9,163 bases of DNA from Rickettsiales bacterium (lineage in GTDB: Bacteria > Pseudomonadota > Alphaproteobacteria > Methylaequorales > Methylaequoraceae), in assembly GCA_002715305.1 (NCBI GenBank), contig PAYV01000017.1, positions 7,032-16,194 on the forward strand, given 5' to 3'. The notes below the pieces were generated by a model. That model was given only the letters and a program-made list of their open reading frames with translations, did no database searches and was not told the DNA's origin. Within the stretch, counting starts at the first letter, position 1, and each line of letters begins with the position of its first letter. Shown one piece after another: positions 1-7,027 of this stretch. The position numbers were made by a program, and so were the translations under genes.

Positions 1-128
1 AGTGAAAACCCGTTCATTTCCATAATTTCAATGAAAATTGAATTAACTTTATACTCTTTGTCAGCCATTCCAGGCAAACTGTCTCTAAATCCCTCTGGTA
101 ATAATTGTCTTTCTAATTTATTTTGCAT
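1..128 (-). CDS. hisZ: ATP phosphoribosyltransferase regulatory subunit HisZ, N-terminal fragment (runs off the left edge)
   Basis: Only the first 42 codons are in the window. HisZ is a catalytically inactive relative of histidyl-tRNA synthetase that pairs with short-form HisG in the first step of histidine synthesis. Reading from the ATG at 128-126, the protein begins MQNKLERQLLPEGFRDSLPG and continues through a helix ending in EIMEMNGFS. A 'LLPEGFRDxLP' start followed by a helix and 'NGF' is the usual opening of HisZ proteins, whereas true HisS proteins normally open with an 'RGTxD' type motif. The start lies inside the 3' end of the upstream aminotransferase gene, with 11 nt of overlap, so the two genes are probably cotranscribed and translationally coupled. 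No Shine-Dalgarno sequence precedes it. The family call rests on a short N-terminus: HisZ is likely, and a diverged HisS is the main alternative. Confidence 0.7.
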   Translation of the reverse strand, partial: MQNKLERQLLPEGFRDSLPGMADKEYKVNSIFIEIMEMNGFS

Positions 129-1194
129 ATTTATAAAAACACCAATCTAGCCAATTTGTTAAACTTATTAAATCTTTTTTTTTTATTGTTGGACCTGTCC
201 AAATTCGTATACCAGGTTTTGTTCCTCTATAATTTTTTATATCAAATGCCACTCTTTCTTTAATTAAATAATTGTACAAGTTATCGTAATTAAATTTACT
301 TCTGAAAACTAAATATGCTGGAGTTAATGCCCTATAATTTTTATCTTTTACAAAATAACTTAAATATTTATTATCCTTAACCCAATTTTCAATAATCAAC
401 TTATTTTCAATACAAATTTTATTATTTCCTAATAATCCACCTCTTTTTTCATAAAGATCTAGGCACAAGGAAAAATCTGAAACTGATAACAAAGATGGAG
501 TATTAATAAAGTTTTTAAAATTTCTAATATCAAGAATTTTAGGTATTAATCTTTTTACTTTTTTTAATCTTCTAAATGCCTCTGGACTCAAGACAACCAT
601 TCCATGCTGAGATTCTGATCCTAGTGCCTTTTGCCAAGAAAAAACAGAGATATCTATTTTTTTCCACGGTATATGATAAATAAATGCTGCAGAAGTGATA
701 TCAGCAATTACTAGTCCTGAATGATCATCTGGGATAAAATTAATATCAGAAATTGTCATACCATGAGTAGTACCTGTCCAAACAAAAATAATATCGTTTT
801 TTTTTGATATATTTTGCAAATTGGGAAGTTTACCATTCATTGATTTTCTACAATCTATATCTAAGTTTAATTTTTCTATTTCTTTATGCCAGTTTGAACC
901 CCATTCATCATAAACAATAGAGGTTATATTTCTTGGTCCTAAAATTGACCAAAATACAGCATCCATTGCACCAGTACATGAACCTGGAACAATAAAAATT
1001 TTATAATCTTTTGGTATTCTTAAAATTTTTTTTGTTTTTTCTAAAATTTTTTCAATATATTCTAGAACATCATTAGATCGATGATATCTTCCTAAAAACC
1101 TTTCTCTTATTATCTTTAATTTCCATCCACTTGGTTTCCTAGTTGGTCCAGATGAAAAAAAAGGATTACTAGGTTTTTTTATTGGCTTTTTCAT
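118..1194 (-). CDS. serC: Phosphoserine aminotransferase, alphaproteobacterial/Methanosarcina-type SerC
   Basis: This is a PLP-dependent fold-type I aminotransferase (358 aa) expected to interconvert 3-phosphohydroxypyruvate and O-phosphoserine with glutamate in cytosolic serine synthesis. The N-terminus reads NPFFSSGPTRKPSGW and is followed by LGRYHRS (H38 and R39, the usual substrate-phosphate binding pair). PGSCTGAMD (70-78) contacts the cofactor. W102, D165 in ADITSAAF, and Q188-K189 in FSWQKALG follow, with K189 the Schiff-base lysine. NTPS (231-234) and GIRIWTG (328-334, R330 for the carboxylate) complete the site. These match the serC_2 type of alphaproteobacteria rather than the E. 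coli type. At 358 aa it is somewhat shorter than usual relatives (about 370-390), apparently from trimmed loops near 215-230 and 295-305. Its ATG overlaps the upstream transporter stop as ATGA. A T10 run on the plus strand (175-184) encodes K338-K340. serA, the usual partner, is not adjacent. A diverged aminotransferase with another substrate is possible. Confidence 0.85.
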   Translation of the reverse strand: MKKPIKKPSNPFFSSGPTRKPSGWKLKIIRERFLGRYHRSNDVLEYIEKILEKTKKILRIPKDYKIFIVPGSCTGAMDAVFWSILGPRNITSIVYDEWGSNWHKEIEKLNLDIDCRKSMNGKLPNLQNISKKNDIIFVWTGTTHGMTISDINFIPDDHSGLVIADITSAAFIYHIPWKKIDISVFSWQKALGSESQHGMVVLSPEAFRRLKKVKRLIPKILDIRNFKNFINTPSLLSVSDFSLCLDLYEKRGGLLGNNKICIENKLIIENWVKDNKYLSYFVKDKNYRALTPAYLVFRSKFNYDNLYNYLIKERVAFDIKNYRGTKPGIRIWTGPTIKKKDLISLTNWLDWCFYKYAK

Positions 1195-3020
1195 ATATTA
1201 AAAATTATCGGAAATGAAATTATAAATGCGATCCAACATATTATAGTAAGTGGTAAACCAAATTTTATGAAATCAATAAATTTATAATGCCCTGGACCCA
1301 TTACTAAAAGATTTGTCTGATATGCAAGAGGAGTTATAAATGATGTGTTTACAGCAAAAATTAGAGCTATGGCAAAAATCTTTGGGTCTATTCCTAATTT
1401 GATTGCCAAATCAACTGCTATTGGAGTAAAAAGGACAGCACAAGCATTATTTGAAATAAAGTTTGTGGTAATCGAAACTAATATGAAAAAACATGAAATG
1501 ATCATGAGTGGTGAAGAATTTTCAAGCAAACTAATCATATAATCAGACACATATGTTGCAGTTCCAGTAATTTGTATCATATTACCTAAAGCCAGAGAGG
1601 TCACAATTAATAGTAATAAATTATTATCGACATTCCTTATAGTTTCTCTAATTGAAAGAACTTTAAATAAAATCATTGACACAACTCCTAACAAAGATGC
1701 AACAACTAATGGAAAAATTTCTAGTGCACCCAAAAGAATTACTGTCAAAAAAACATATAATGATTTATTAGCTAAATCTTTTTGAAAAATTTGAGAGGTA
1801 GCCCATTCCAGGGGTAAAATATCGCTTTGATTTCTTAAATTTTTGATTGATTCTTTTGAGCCTTGAATTAACAAAATATCTCCGGTCTCAAGAGGAAGTT
1901 CAGTTATGTGTCTTGTTATAATTTGAGATTTTCTTTGAAGACCTATAACAATACAATTATACCTATATCTAAAACTAACATTTTCAATAGTATTTCCTAC
2001 TAAGCTTGAAGACGGAGTTATCATTGCTTCAGCAATAATATGACTTTTTTCACCATCTTGATTTTCATCCAAATCATAATCTGAATTAATAGATGCAATA
2101 TTTTTTGATAAAATTTCTGTTAAGGCTTCTCTGGTTGTTGAAATCACTAAAAGATCGCCCTCTTCTAAAACAAAATTGTCAAAAGGACCATGTTCTGCAT
2201 GCTCGCCCCTTTGAATCATAAGTACTTTTATCTGTTCTAACCCTTCAAACTTTCCTTGTTTTGAAACCTGTCCAACAAGATTTGAATTCTTATTTAAAAA
2301 GATTTGTGTAATAAAATTGTTATCTGAATCTTCAATTAATTTATTTGTCATTGGTGACCTATCGGTAAGAAGAAACCTAGAAAAAAGAATAATAAAAATA
2401 AATCCAGAAAATGCAATTACTAAACCTGGTAGAGTAATATCAAAAAATCCAATCTCAACATTTGCGTATGTTTTAAGTGAGTTTGACACAAGAAGATTAG
2501 TGCTAGATCCAATTAAAGTTGTCATACCACCTAAAATTGCAACAAAACTTAAAGGCATCATAAATTTTCCAACAGAAATATCTAGGTTCTTTATAACACC
2601 TTGTATAATTGGTATAAAAATTATCACTACTGGTGTGTTATTTAAAAAAGCACTCAAAAAAAGAACAATAATTAAGCACAAAATAATTACTAATTTAGGA
2701 TTTTTAGGAAAAAAATTTAAAAATTTTGATACAAGATTGTCGAGAACTCTTGTTCTCACAACTCCTTGACCTAATATCAAGAGTGAAATTACTGTTATTA
2801 GTGATGTATTACTAAAACCGCTTAAGATCATTTGTGGACCAAGCATATTATCACCATTTTCATCTCTAAACGGAAAGATTGAAAAAAACAATAACAAGAA
2901 AGTAAGAATAATAATTGACTTAAATAAAATAGAAAATTTATCTATTGCATAAAAAATCATGCTTAGAAAAACTATTATCAAGCTAAAGAAAACAAAGCTA
3001 TTTTGATCAAAATCAAACAT
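1191..3020 (-). CDS. SLC13/DASS-family ion-coupled anion transporter with two RCK_C (TrkA-C) domains
   Basis: This is a 609-aa inner-membrane protein of the DASS/SLC13 (citrate-transporter-like) superfamily, whose members move sulfate, di- or tricarboxylates, usually with Na+. It has two membrane halves: hydrophobic segments at about 8-26, 33-50, 72-88, 110-140, 153-180 and 197-217, then about 420-452, 466-485, 503-525, 545-565 and 583-607. Each half carries the family hairpin signature, SSTNLLVSN (172-180) and YQTNLLVMGPG (567-577). Between the halves lie two cytosolic RCK_C-like domains, at about 236-305 (ending FVLEEGDLLVIS) and 326-397 (ending LPLETGDILLIQG), joined by an acidic linker (310-325). 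Such domains are known regulatory inserts in SLC13 permeases, including Chlamydomonas SLT-type sulfate transporters. The substrate cannot be read from the sequence; sulfate or a dicarboxylate are reasonable guesses. It starts at ATG 3020-3018 with only a weak AAGAA upstream, and heads the minus-strand set with serC and hisZ. Confidence 0.88.
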   Translation of the reverse strand: MFDFDQNSFVFFSLIIVFLSMIFYAIDKFSILFKSIIILTFLLLFFSIFPFRDENGDNMLGPQMILSGFSNTSLITVISLLILGQGVVRTRVLDNLVSKFLNFFPKNPKLVIILCLIIVLFLSAFLNNTPVVIIFIPIIQGVIKNLDISVGKFMMPLSFVAILGGMTTLIGSSTNLLVSNSLKTYANVEIGFFDITLPGLVIAFSGFIFIILFSRFLLTDRSPMTNKLIEDSDNNFITQIFLNKNSNLVGQVSKQGKFEGLEQIKVLMIQRGEHAEHGPFDNFVLEEGDLLVISTTREALTEILSKNIASINSDYDLDENQDGEKSHIIAEAMITPSSSLVGNTIENVSFRYRYNCIVIGLQRKSQIITRHITELPLETGDILLIQGSKESIKNLRNQSDILPLEWATSQIFQKDLANKSLYVFLTVILLGALEIFPLVVASLLGVVSMILFKVLSIRETIRNVDNNLLLLIVTSLALGNMIQITGTATYVSDYMISLLENSSPLMIISCFFILVSITTNFISNNACAVLFTPIAVDLAIKLGIDPKIFAIALIFAVNTSFITPLAYQTNLLVMGPGHYKFIDFIKFGLPLTIICWIAFIISFPIIFNI

Positions 3021-3118
3021 AAGTTCTTAAAAATTCAAATAAATCTATTTTTTGTAAAATAATCTAACTATAATAACTATATAAATTAATAATTTAAGTA
3101 AGTTAAAATATCTACAAA
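3021..3118. promoter_or_regulatory. Divergent intergenic region between the transporter and thiC, probable promoters in both directions
   Basis: This 98-nt, almost wholly A+T stretch is the only sizeable non-coding sequence in the window, and it must hold the promoters of both divergent units. On the plus strand a perfect TATAAT (3069-3074) sits 44 nt before the thiC ATG, but the position where a -35 box would fall (3046-3051, TATTTT) is a poor match. On the minus strand a TATTAT sequence overlaps the same area, also without a convincing -35 box. No conserved TPP-riboswitch core and no clear Shine-Dalgarno sequence are present. The start site predicted from the TATAAT would leave a leader of roughly 38 nt. 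Base composition makes chance -10 matches common, so the exact sites are uncertain. Confidence 0.4.
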
Positions 3119-4912
3119 ATGTTAAAAAAAATAGAACCATCAAAAAAAACATCCTTTAACAAGAAAAGTAGGATGTTTTTTAAAAGTTTTCCTAAGTCTA
3201 GTAAAATCTATGTTAATGGAAAAATCTATAAGAACTTGAAGGTAGGTATGAGAAATATTGCTTTAGATGATAAAGAATATAAAAATTTGACAGTTTATGA
3301 TACATCTGGGTTTTATTCTGATCCAAATTTCACACATAATTATAATAGAGGTCTTAAAAACATTCGTTATAATTGGTTATCAAAGCGTGACGGAATTTCA
3401 AAAATAAGAAGAACAGATCTAAAATATTTAGAGAAATGTGACAAAAACGTTGATATTTTTCCTAATAATTCAACAAAAATTTTGAGAAAAGGTAAAAATA
3501 ATGAAATTACCCAACTCTATTATGCAAGAAATAATGTTATTACAGAGGAAATGGAATATTGTGCAATAAGAGAGAATGAGGGCAGAGAAAAAATTTTAGG
3601 AAAAAAATTTTCAAAAAATGACCTTGTAACCCCTGAGTTTGTCCGAAATGAAATTGCTCAATGCAGGGCAATTATTCCGTCTAATATCAATCACGGCGAA
3701 CTTGAACCAATGATTATTGGTAAAAATTTTTTAGTAAAAATTAACGCAAATATCGGTAATTCAGCAATTCTGTCAGATGTTTATGATGAAATTGAAAAAC
3801 TTGTTTGGGCTATCAGATGGGGTAGTGATACCGTAATGGATTTATCAACAGGGAAAAATATTCATGAAATTAGGGAATGGATAATAAGAAATTCTCCCGT
3901 ACCTATTGGAACTGTTCCAATATATCAAGCTTTAGAGAAAGTTGGTGGTGTGGCCGAAGATCTCAATTGGGATATTTTTAGAGAAACTCTAATAGAACAA
4001 GCAGAACAAGGAGTTGATTACTTTACAATACATGCTGGTGTAAGACTTCATTACATTCCATTAACTGCTGAAAGACTTACTGGAATAGTATCCAGGGGAG
4101 GTTCGATAATAGCAAAATGGTGTCTTGCCCATCATAAAGAAAACTTTCTTTACTCACATTTCGAGGATATTTGTGAAATTATGAAGGCTTATGATGTAAG
4201 TTTTTCTCTTGGTGATGGTTTAAGGCCTGGATCCATTAATGATGCTAATGATAAATCTCAATTTTCTGAATTAGAAACCTTAGGAGAACTCTCGGATATT
4301 GCATGGAAGCATAATGTTCAGGTTATGATAGAAGGACCTGGTCATGTTCCAATGCAACTAATTAAAGAAAATATGGTTAAACAAGAAAAACATTGTAAGA
4401 ATGCCCCTTTTTACACACTTGGTCCACTGACAACAGACATAGCACCTGGGTACGACCATATTACTAGTGCAATTGGTGCTGCAATGATTGGATGGTATGG
4501 GACTTCAATGCTTTGCTACGTTACTCCTAAAGAACATCTTGGCCTTCCTGATAGAGATGATGTAAGAATTGGTGTTGTAACCTATAAAATTGCTGCCCAT
4601 GCAGCAGATCTTGCTCGAGGGAATAAAGGAGCTTACTATAGAGATTATCTTCTTTCTAAAGCAAGATTTGAATTTAGATGGAGAGATCAATTTAATTTAT
4701 CATTAGACCCGGAAACTGCAGAAAATTTTCATGACCAAACTCTACCAGCAGAGGGTGCTAAGTTAGCTCACTTTTGCTCTATGTGTGGACCAAAGTTTTG
4801 TTCAATGAAAATTTCTCAAGAAATTAGAAACGAATCAAAAAAAGGGAAAGAAGAAATGGCTCAAAAATTTAAAGAATTAGGAAGCGAAATTTATCTTAAA
4901 AAAGACAAATAA
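3119..4912 (+). CDS. thiC: Phosphomethylpyrimidine synthase ThiC
   Basis: This cytosolic radical-SAM enzyme (597 aa) rearranges 5-aminoimidazole ribotide into 4-amino-5-hydroxymethyl-2-methylpyrimidine phosphate (HMP-P), the committed step of the thiamine pyrimidine branch. A less conserved N-terminal domain (about 1-115) contains the typical YDTSGFYSDP segment (60-69). The barrel follows, with NINHGELEPM (189-198), DLSTGKNIHEIREWI (241-255), FTIHAGV (302-308), SLGDGLRPGS (363-372) and IEGPGHVP (404-411). H409 and H473 (KEHLG) are the expected Zn ligands. The C-terminal CSMCGPKFC carries the unusual CX2CX4C cluster ligands C553, C556 and C561. Length is normal for the family and all key residues are present, so it should be active. 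It stands alone on the plus strand, with its stop 5 nt from that of thiD on the other strand. The leader has neither a Shine-Dalgarno sequence nor a TPP riboswitch. Confidence 0.97.
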   Translation: MLKKIEPSKKTSFNKKSRMFFKSFPKSSKIYVNGKIYKNLKVGMRNIALDDKEYKNLTVYDTSGFYSDPNFTHNYNRGLKNIRYNWLSKRDGISKIRRTDLKYLEKCDKNVDIFPNNSTKILRKGKNNEITQLYYARNNVITEEMEYCAIRENEGREKILGKKFSKNDLVTPEFVRNEIAQCRAIIPSNINHGELEPMIIGKNFLVKINANIGNSAILSDVYDEIEKLVWAIRWGSDTVMDLSTGKNIHEIREWIIRNSPVPIGTVPIYQALEKVGGVAEDLNWDIFRETLIEQAEQGVDYFTIHAGVRLHYIPLTAERLTGIVSRGGSIIAKWCLAHHKENFLYSHFEDICEIMKAYDVSFSLGDGLRPGSINDANDKSQFSELETLGELSDIAWKHNVQVMIEGPGHVPMQLIKENMVKQEKHCKNAPFYTLGPLTTDIAPGYDHITSAIGAAMIGWYGTSMLCYVTPKEHLGLPDRDDVRIGVVTYKIAAHAADLARGNKGAYYRDYLLSKARFEFRWRDQFNLSLDPETAENFHDQTLPAEGAKLAHFCSMCGPKFCSMKISQEIRNESKKGKEEMAQKFKELGSEIYLKKDK

Positions 4913-4925
4913 AAAAATTAAGATA
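4892..4925. repeat. 8-bp inverted repeat spanning the convergent thiC and thiD stops
   Basis: TATCTTAA (4892-4899) is repeated inverted as TTAAGATA (4918-4925), separated by 18 nt that include the thiC stop and the five-base gap to the thiD stop. The stem has a single G-C pair and neither strand has a proper U-tract after it, so it is not a canonical intrinsic terminator. It is the only symmetric structure I noticed at the point where both convergent transcripts must end, and in so AT-rich a sequence it may be chance. Confidence 0.3.
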
Positions 4926-5727
4926 TTGGTCCATAACCTATACCTAGGCTTGGTGAATTTAATATAGTTTTCTTTATATATTGTTTAGCCAATCTAATGG
5001 ATTCTTCAATAGTTTCTCCATTAGCAAGATATATTGTTAGAGCAGTAGAAAATGAACATCCTGATCCATGTGTTTTATTAGATTTAACTTTTTTTAATTT
5101 AAATTCTTTAATCCCTTTTTTTGATATTAACAAATCATTTGAGTAATTTTCATTATCTTCTCCACCAGTTAAAATTATTGGGATTTTAAATTTTTTATAG
5201 AGAACCGAAAGAATTTCTTTTTTTGAAAAATTTTTATTATAAGAATTGGATAATAGTAATTTGGCTTCGTTCAAATTTGGTGTTAAAAAATTTGCTATTT
5301 TTGAAAGTGAGAAATACATATTTACAAAATCTTTCTTGTTCATAAATTTTTTTCCATTTGTGGATTGATAAATAGGATCAATAACAATTGGTACATTTAA
5401 AATCGAAAGAATTTTTTTTAATGGATTTACTAATTTATAATCTGTTAACAAACCAATTTTTACTCCATTTATATTATACTCTTCTTTAACCATTTCTATC
5501 TGTGATAAAACAACACTAACAGGTATTGGAAAAACTTTTGAAACTTTTTGTGAATTTTGAGATGTAATACATGTTAAAGTAGTTAGGCAGTAAGCATTAA
5601 GATATTTAGCAGTTTTTATGTCAGCTTGAATTCCTGCACCTGATGAATTGTCACTTCCAGCAATTGAGAGAATAACTAAAGGTTTTTTTTTAGGAATTAT
5701 CAATTTTCTCAATAGTTTTTTTAACAT
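4918..5727 (-). CDS. thiD: Hydroxymethylpyrimidine/phosphomethylpyrimidine kinase ThiD
   Basis: This ribokinase-fold enzyme (269 aa) phosphorylates HMP and HMP-P to HMP-PP, the pyrimidine substrate of thiamine phosphate synthase, and so acts directly after the ThiC encoded next door. SIAGSDNSSGAGIQADIKT (21-39) is the substrate-binding start, VIDPIYQSTNG (115-125) the middle strand, and LTPNLNEA (148-155) and ILTGG (185-189) the nucleotide side. THGSGCSFS (219-227) holds the anion hole and the conserved Cys (C223). The ATG at 5727 gives 14-15 extra lysine-rich residues before the usual start of the domain and a 38-nt overlap with glmM. TTG codons at residues 6 and 9 would shorten this; the latter (5703-5701) follows GAGAAAA. 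No clear ribosome binding site precedes the ATG. The gene is last in the ftsH-folP-glmM set and is probably translated by coupling to glmM. Confidence 0.93.
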   Translation of the reverse strand: MLKKLLRKLIIPKKKPLVILSIAGSDNSSGAGIQADIKTAKYLNAYCLTTLTCITSQNSQKVSKVFPIPVSVVLSQIEMVKEEYNINGVKIGLLTDYKLVNPLKKILSILNVPIVIDPIYQSTNGKKFMNKKDFVNMYFSLSKIANFLTPNLNEAKLLLSNSYNKNFSKKEILSVLYKKFKIPIILTGGEDNENYSNDLLISKKGIKEFKLKKVKSNKTHGSGCSFSTALTIYLANGETIEESIRLAKQYIKKTILNSPSLGIGYGPIS

Positions 5728-7027
5728 CTTTGATTATAAAATCTAATTGATTTACATTACTGCATTGTACCATAAACCTTAACAAATTCTCTGTACCAGA
5801 TTTCCTTAATAATATATCTGTAACAAATTTTTTGTTTTCCTTAAATTGAGTAATTTTTTTTTGTAAAACTTTATTTCCAATAATTTTCTCAGTTTTATTT
5901 TTTAATTCAAAATTAATGAGTTTTTGAGGGGTTTTTTTGAATTGATTGCTGATCTCAGACATTTTGCATCCTCTTTCTTTTATTATAGACAAAAGATATA
6001 AAGCAGTTAGAATCCCGTCACCAGAAAATCCATTATCAGAAAAAATTATATGACCTGATTGCTCTCCACCTAGAGCTGCACCAATTTCTTTCATCTTTTC
6101 AATGACATATCTGTCACCAACTGAAGTCAGATACAGCTTGACTCCAATTCTTTTAAGATAGTTTCTAAAACCTAGATTAGACATTAATGTAGAAACTACA
6201 CAGTTTTTTTTTAATAATTTACAAAAATTTAAATAATTTACTATTGAGAGAAGAATATCGTCTCCATTCAATATTTGGCCTTTTTCATCGGAAACTAAAA
6301 CTCTATCTGCATCGCCATCAAAAGCTAAACCAATATCTGCACGATTCTTTTTTGTAAGTTTTGACAAATTTTCTGGATACATGGCACCACAATCTTTATT
6401 AATATTTCTGCCATTTGGATTCGAGGCGAATTCAATAATATTAGCTCCAAGATTTTTAAAAAAATTGGGGGCAATATCACTTAATGATCCATTTGCACAA
6501 TCTATAAATATCTTTGTATTATTAAGATTTAATTTGTTAGGTAGATTGGTAAATAGAAAATCTTTATAATCATTAATCAATATTTTTTTTTTTGTAAATT
6601 TCCCTTTTTTTTGGGTATTTTTAAAATTTATACCAATATTTTTTTCAATTAAGCATTCATCCTTATCTGAAAGTTTCTCGCCATTACTATTAAAAATTTT
6701 TATTCCATTATCTTGATATTGATTATGAGAAGCAGAAATCATGATACCTAAATCATATTTATGTTTTTTTGTTGCAAATCCCAAAATTGGAGTTGATACA
6801 ACCCCAATACTATTACAATTAACTCCCAAGTTTAAAAATGTATCCACTAGTGCTTTTTCAATCATTGAGCCTGATATTCTGGTATCTTTACCAATGATGA
6901 TTTTTTTTAACTTTTTCTTCTTATAAGCAAAAGTTGCATGTACTAACCTTTCTAAAAAACTTGGTATTATGGGATATTTGTTTGCAATCCCTCTAATACC
7001 ATCAGTTCCAAAATATTTTTTTTTCAT
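5690..7027 (-). CDS. glmM: Phosphoglucosamine mutase GlmM
   Basis: This cytosolic enzyme (445 aa) isomerises glucosamine-6-phosphate to glucosamine-1-phosphate on the way to UDP-GlcNAc for peptidoglycan and lipopolysaccharide. The four phosphohexomutase domains are all represented: KYFGTDGIRG (4-13) at the N-terminus, the catalytic phosphoserine S100 in ISASHN (97-102), the Mg-binding loop DGDADR (237-242), the sugar loop GGEQSGH (320-326), and the C-terminal phosphate site LLRKSGTENLLR (406-417). The GEQSGH loop and the neighbours favour GlmM over phosphomannomutase or phosphoglucomutase. Two usual prolines are replaced, Q103 after SHN and N414 after SGTE. The ATG overlaps the folP stop by one base (TAATG), a standard coupling arrangement, and order after ftsH-folP is the one seen in many proteobacteria. 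An A11 coding tract (6583-6593 on the plus strand as T) encodes K146-K148. Confidence 0.95.
   Translation of the reverse strand: MKKKYFGTDGIRGIANKYPIIPSFLERLVHATFAYKKKKLKKIIIGKDTRISGSMIEKALVDTFLNLGVNCNSIGVVSTPILGFATKKHKYDLGIMISASHNQYQDNGIKIFNSNGEKLSDKDECLIEKNIGINFKNTQKKGKFTKKKILINDYKDFLFTNLPNKLNLNNTKIFIDCANGSLSDIAPNFFKNLGANIIEFASNPNGRNINKDCGAMYPENLSKLTKKNRADIGLAFDGDADRVLVSDEKGQILNGDDILLSIVNYLNFCKLLKKNCVVSTLMSNLGFRNYLKRIGVKLYLTSVGDRYVIEKMKEIGAALGGEQSGHIIFSDNGFSGDGILTALYLLSIIKERGCKMSEISNQFKKTPQKLINFELKNKTEKIIGNKVLQKKITQFKENKKFVTDILLRKSGTENLLRFMVQCSNVNQLDFIIKDVKKTIEKIDNS

Noticed and set aside
2317..2769. 150-codon open frame on the plus strand inside the transporter gene
   Set aside because: It is antisense to a clear membrane-protein gene, has no recognisable domain or start signal, and reads as the complement of hydrophobic codons.
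1191..3020. Transporter as a thiamine-precursor importer because it is next to thiC
   Set aside because: It is divergent from thiC and belongs to the SLC13/DASS anion family, which has no known thiamine or HMP transporters.
3021..3118. THI-box, sRNA or tRNA gene in the divergent spacer
   Set aside because: No conserved TPP core, no cloverleaf and no strong stem-loop was found; the sequence is nearly all A and T.
4892..4925. Intrinsic bidirectional terminator
   Set aside because: The stem has one G-C pair, an 18-nt loop and no following U-tract on either strand, so it is listed only as an inverted repeat.
6381..6926. Two plus-strand open frames of about 61-62 codons opposite glmM, with similar short ones at 1345-1542 (plus) and 4505-4690 (minus)
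   Set aside because: They are short, lie wholly opposite conserved genes, and lack start signals or protein features.
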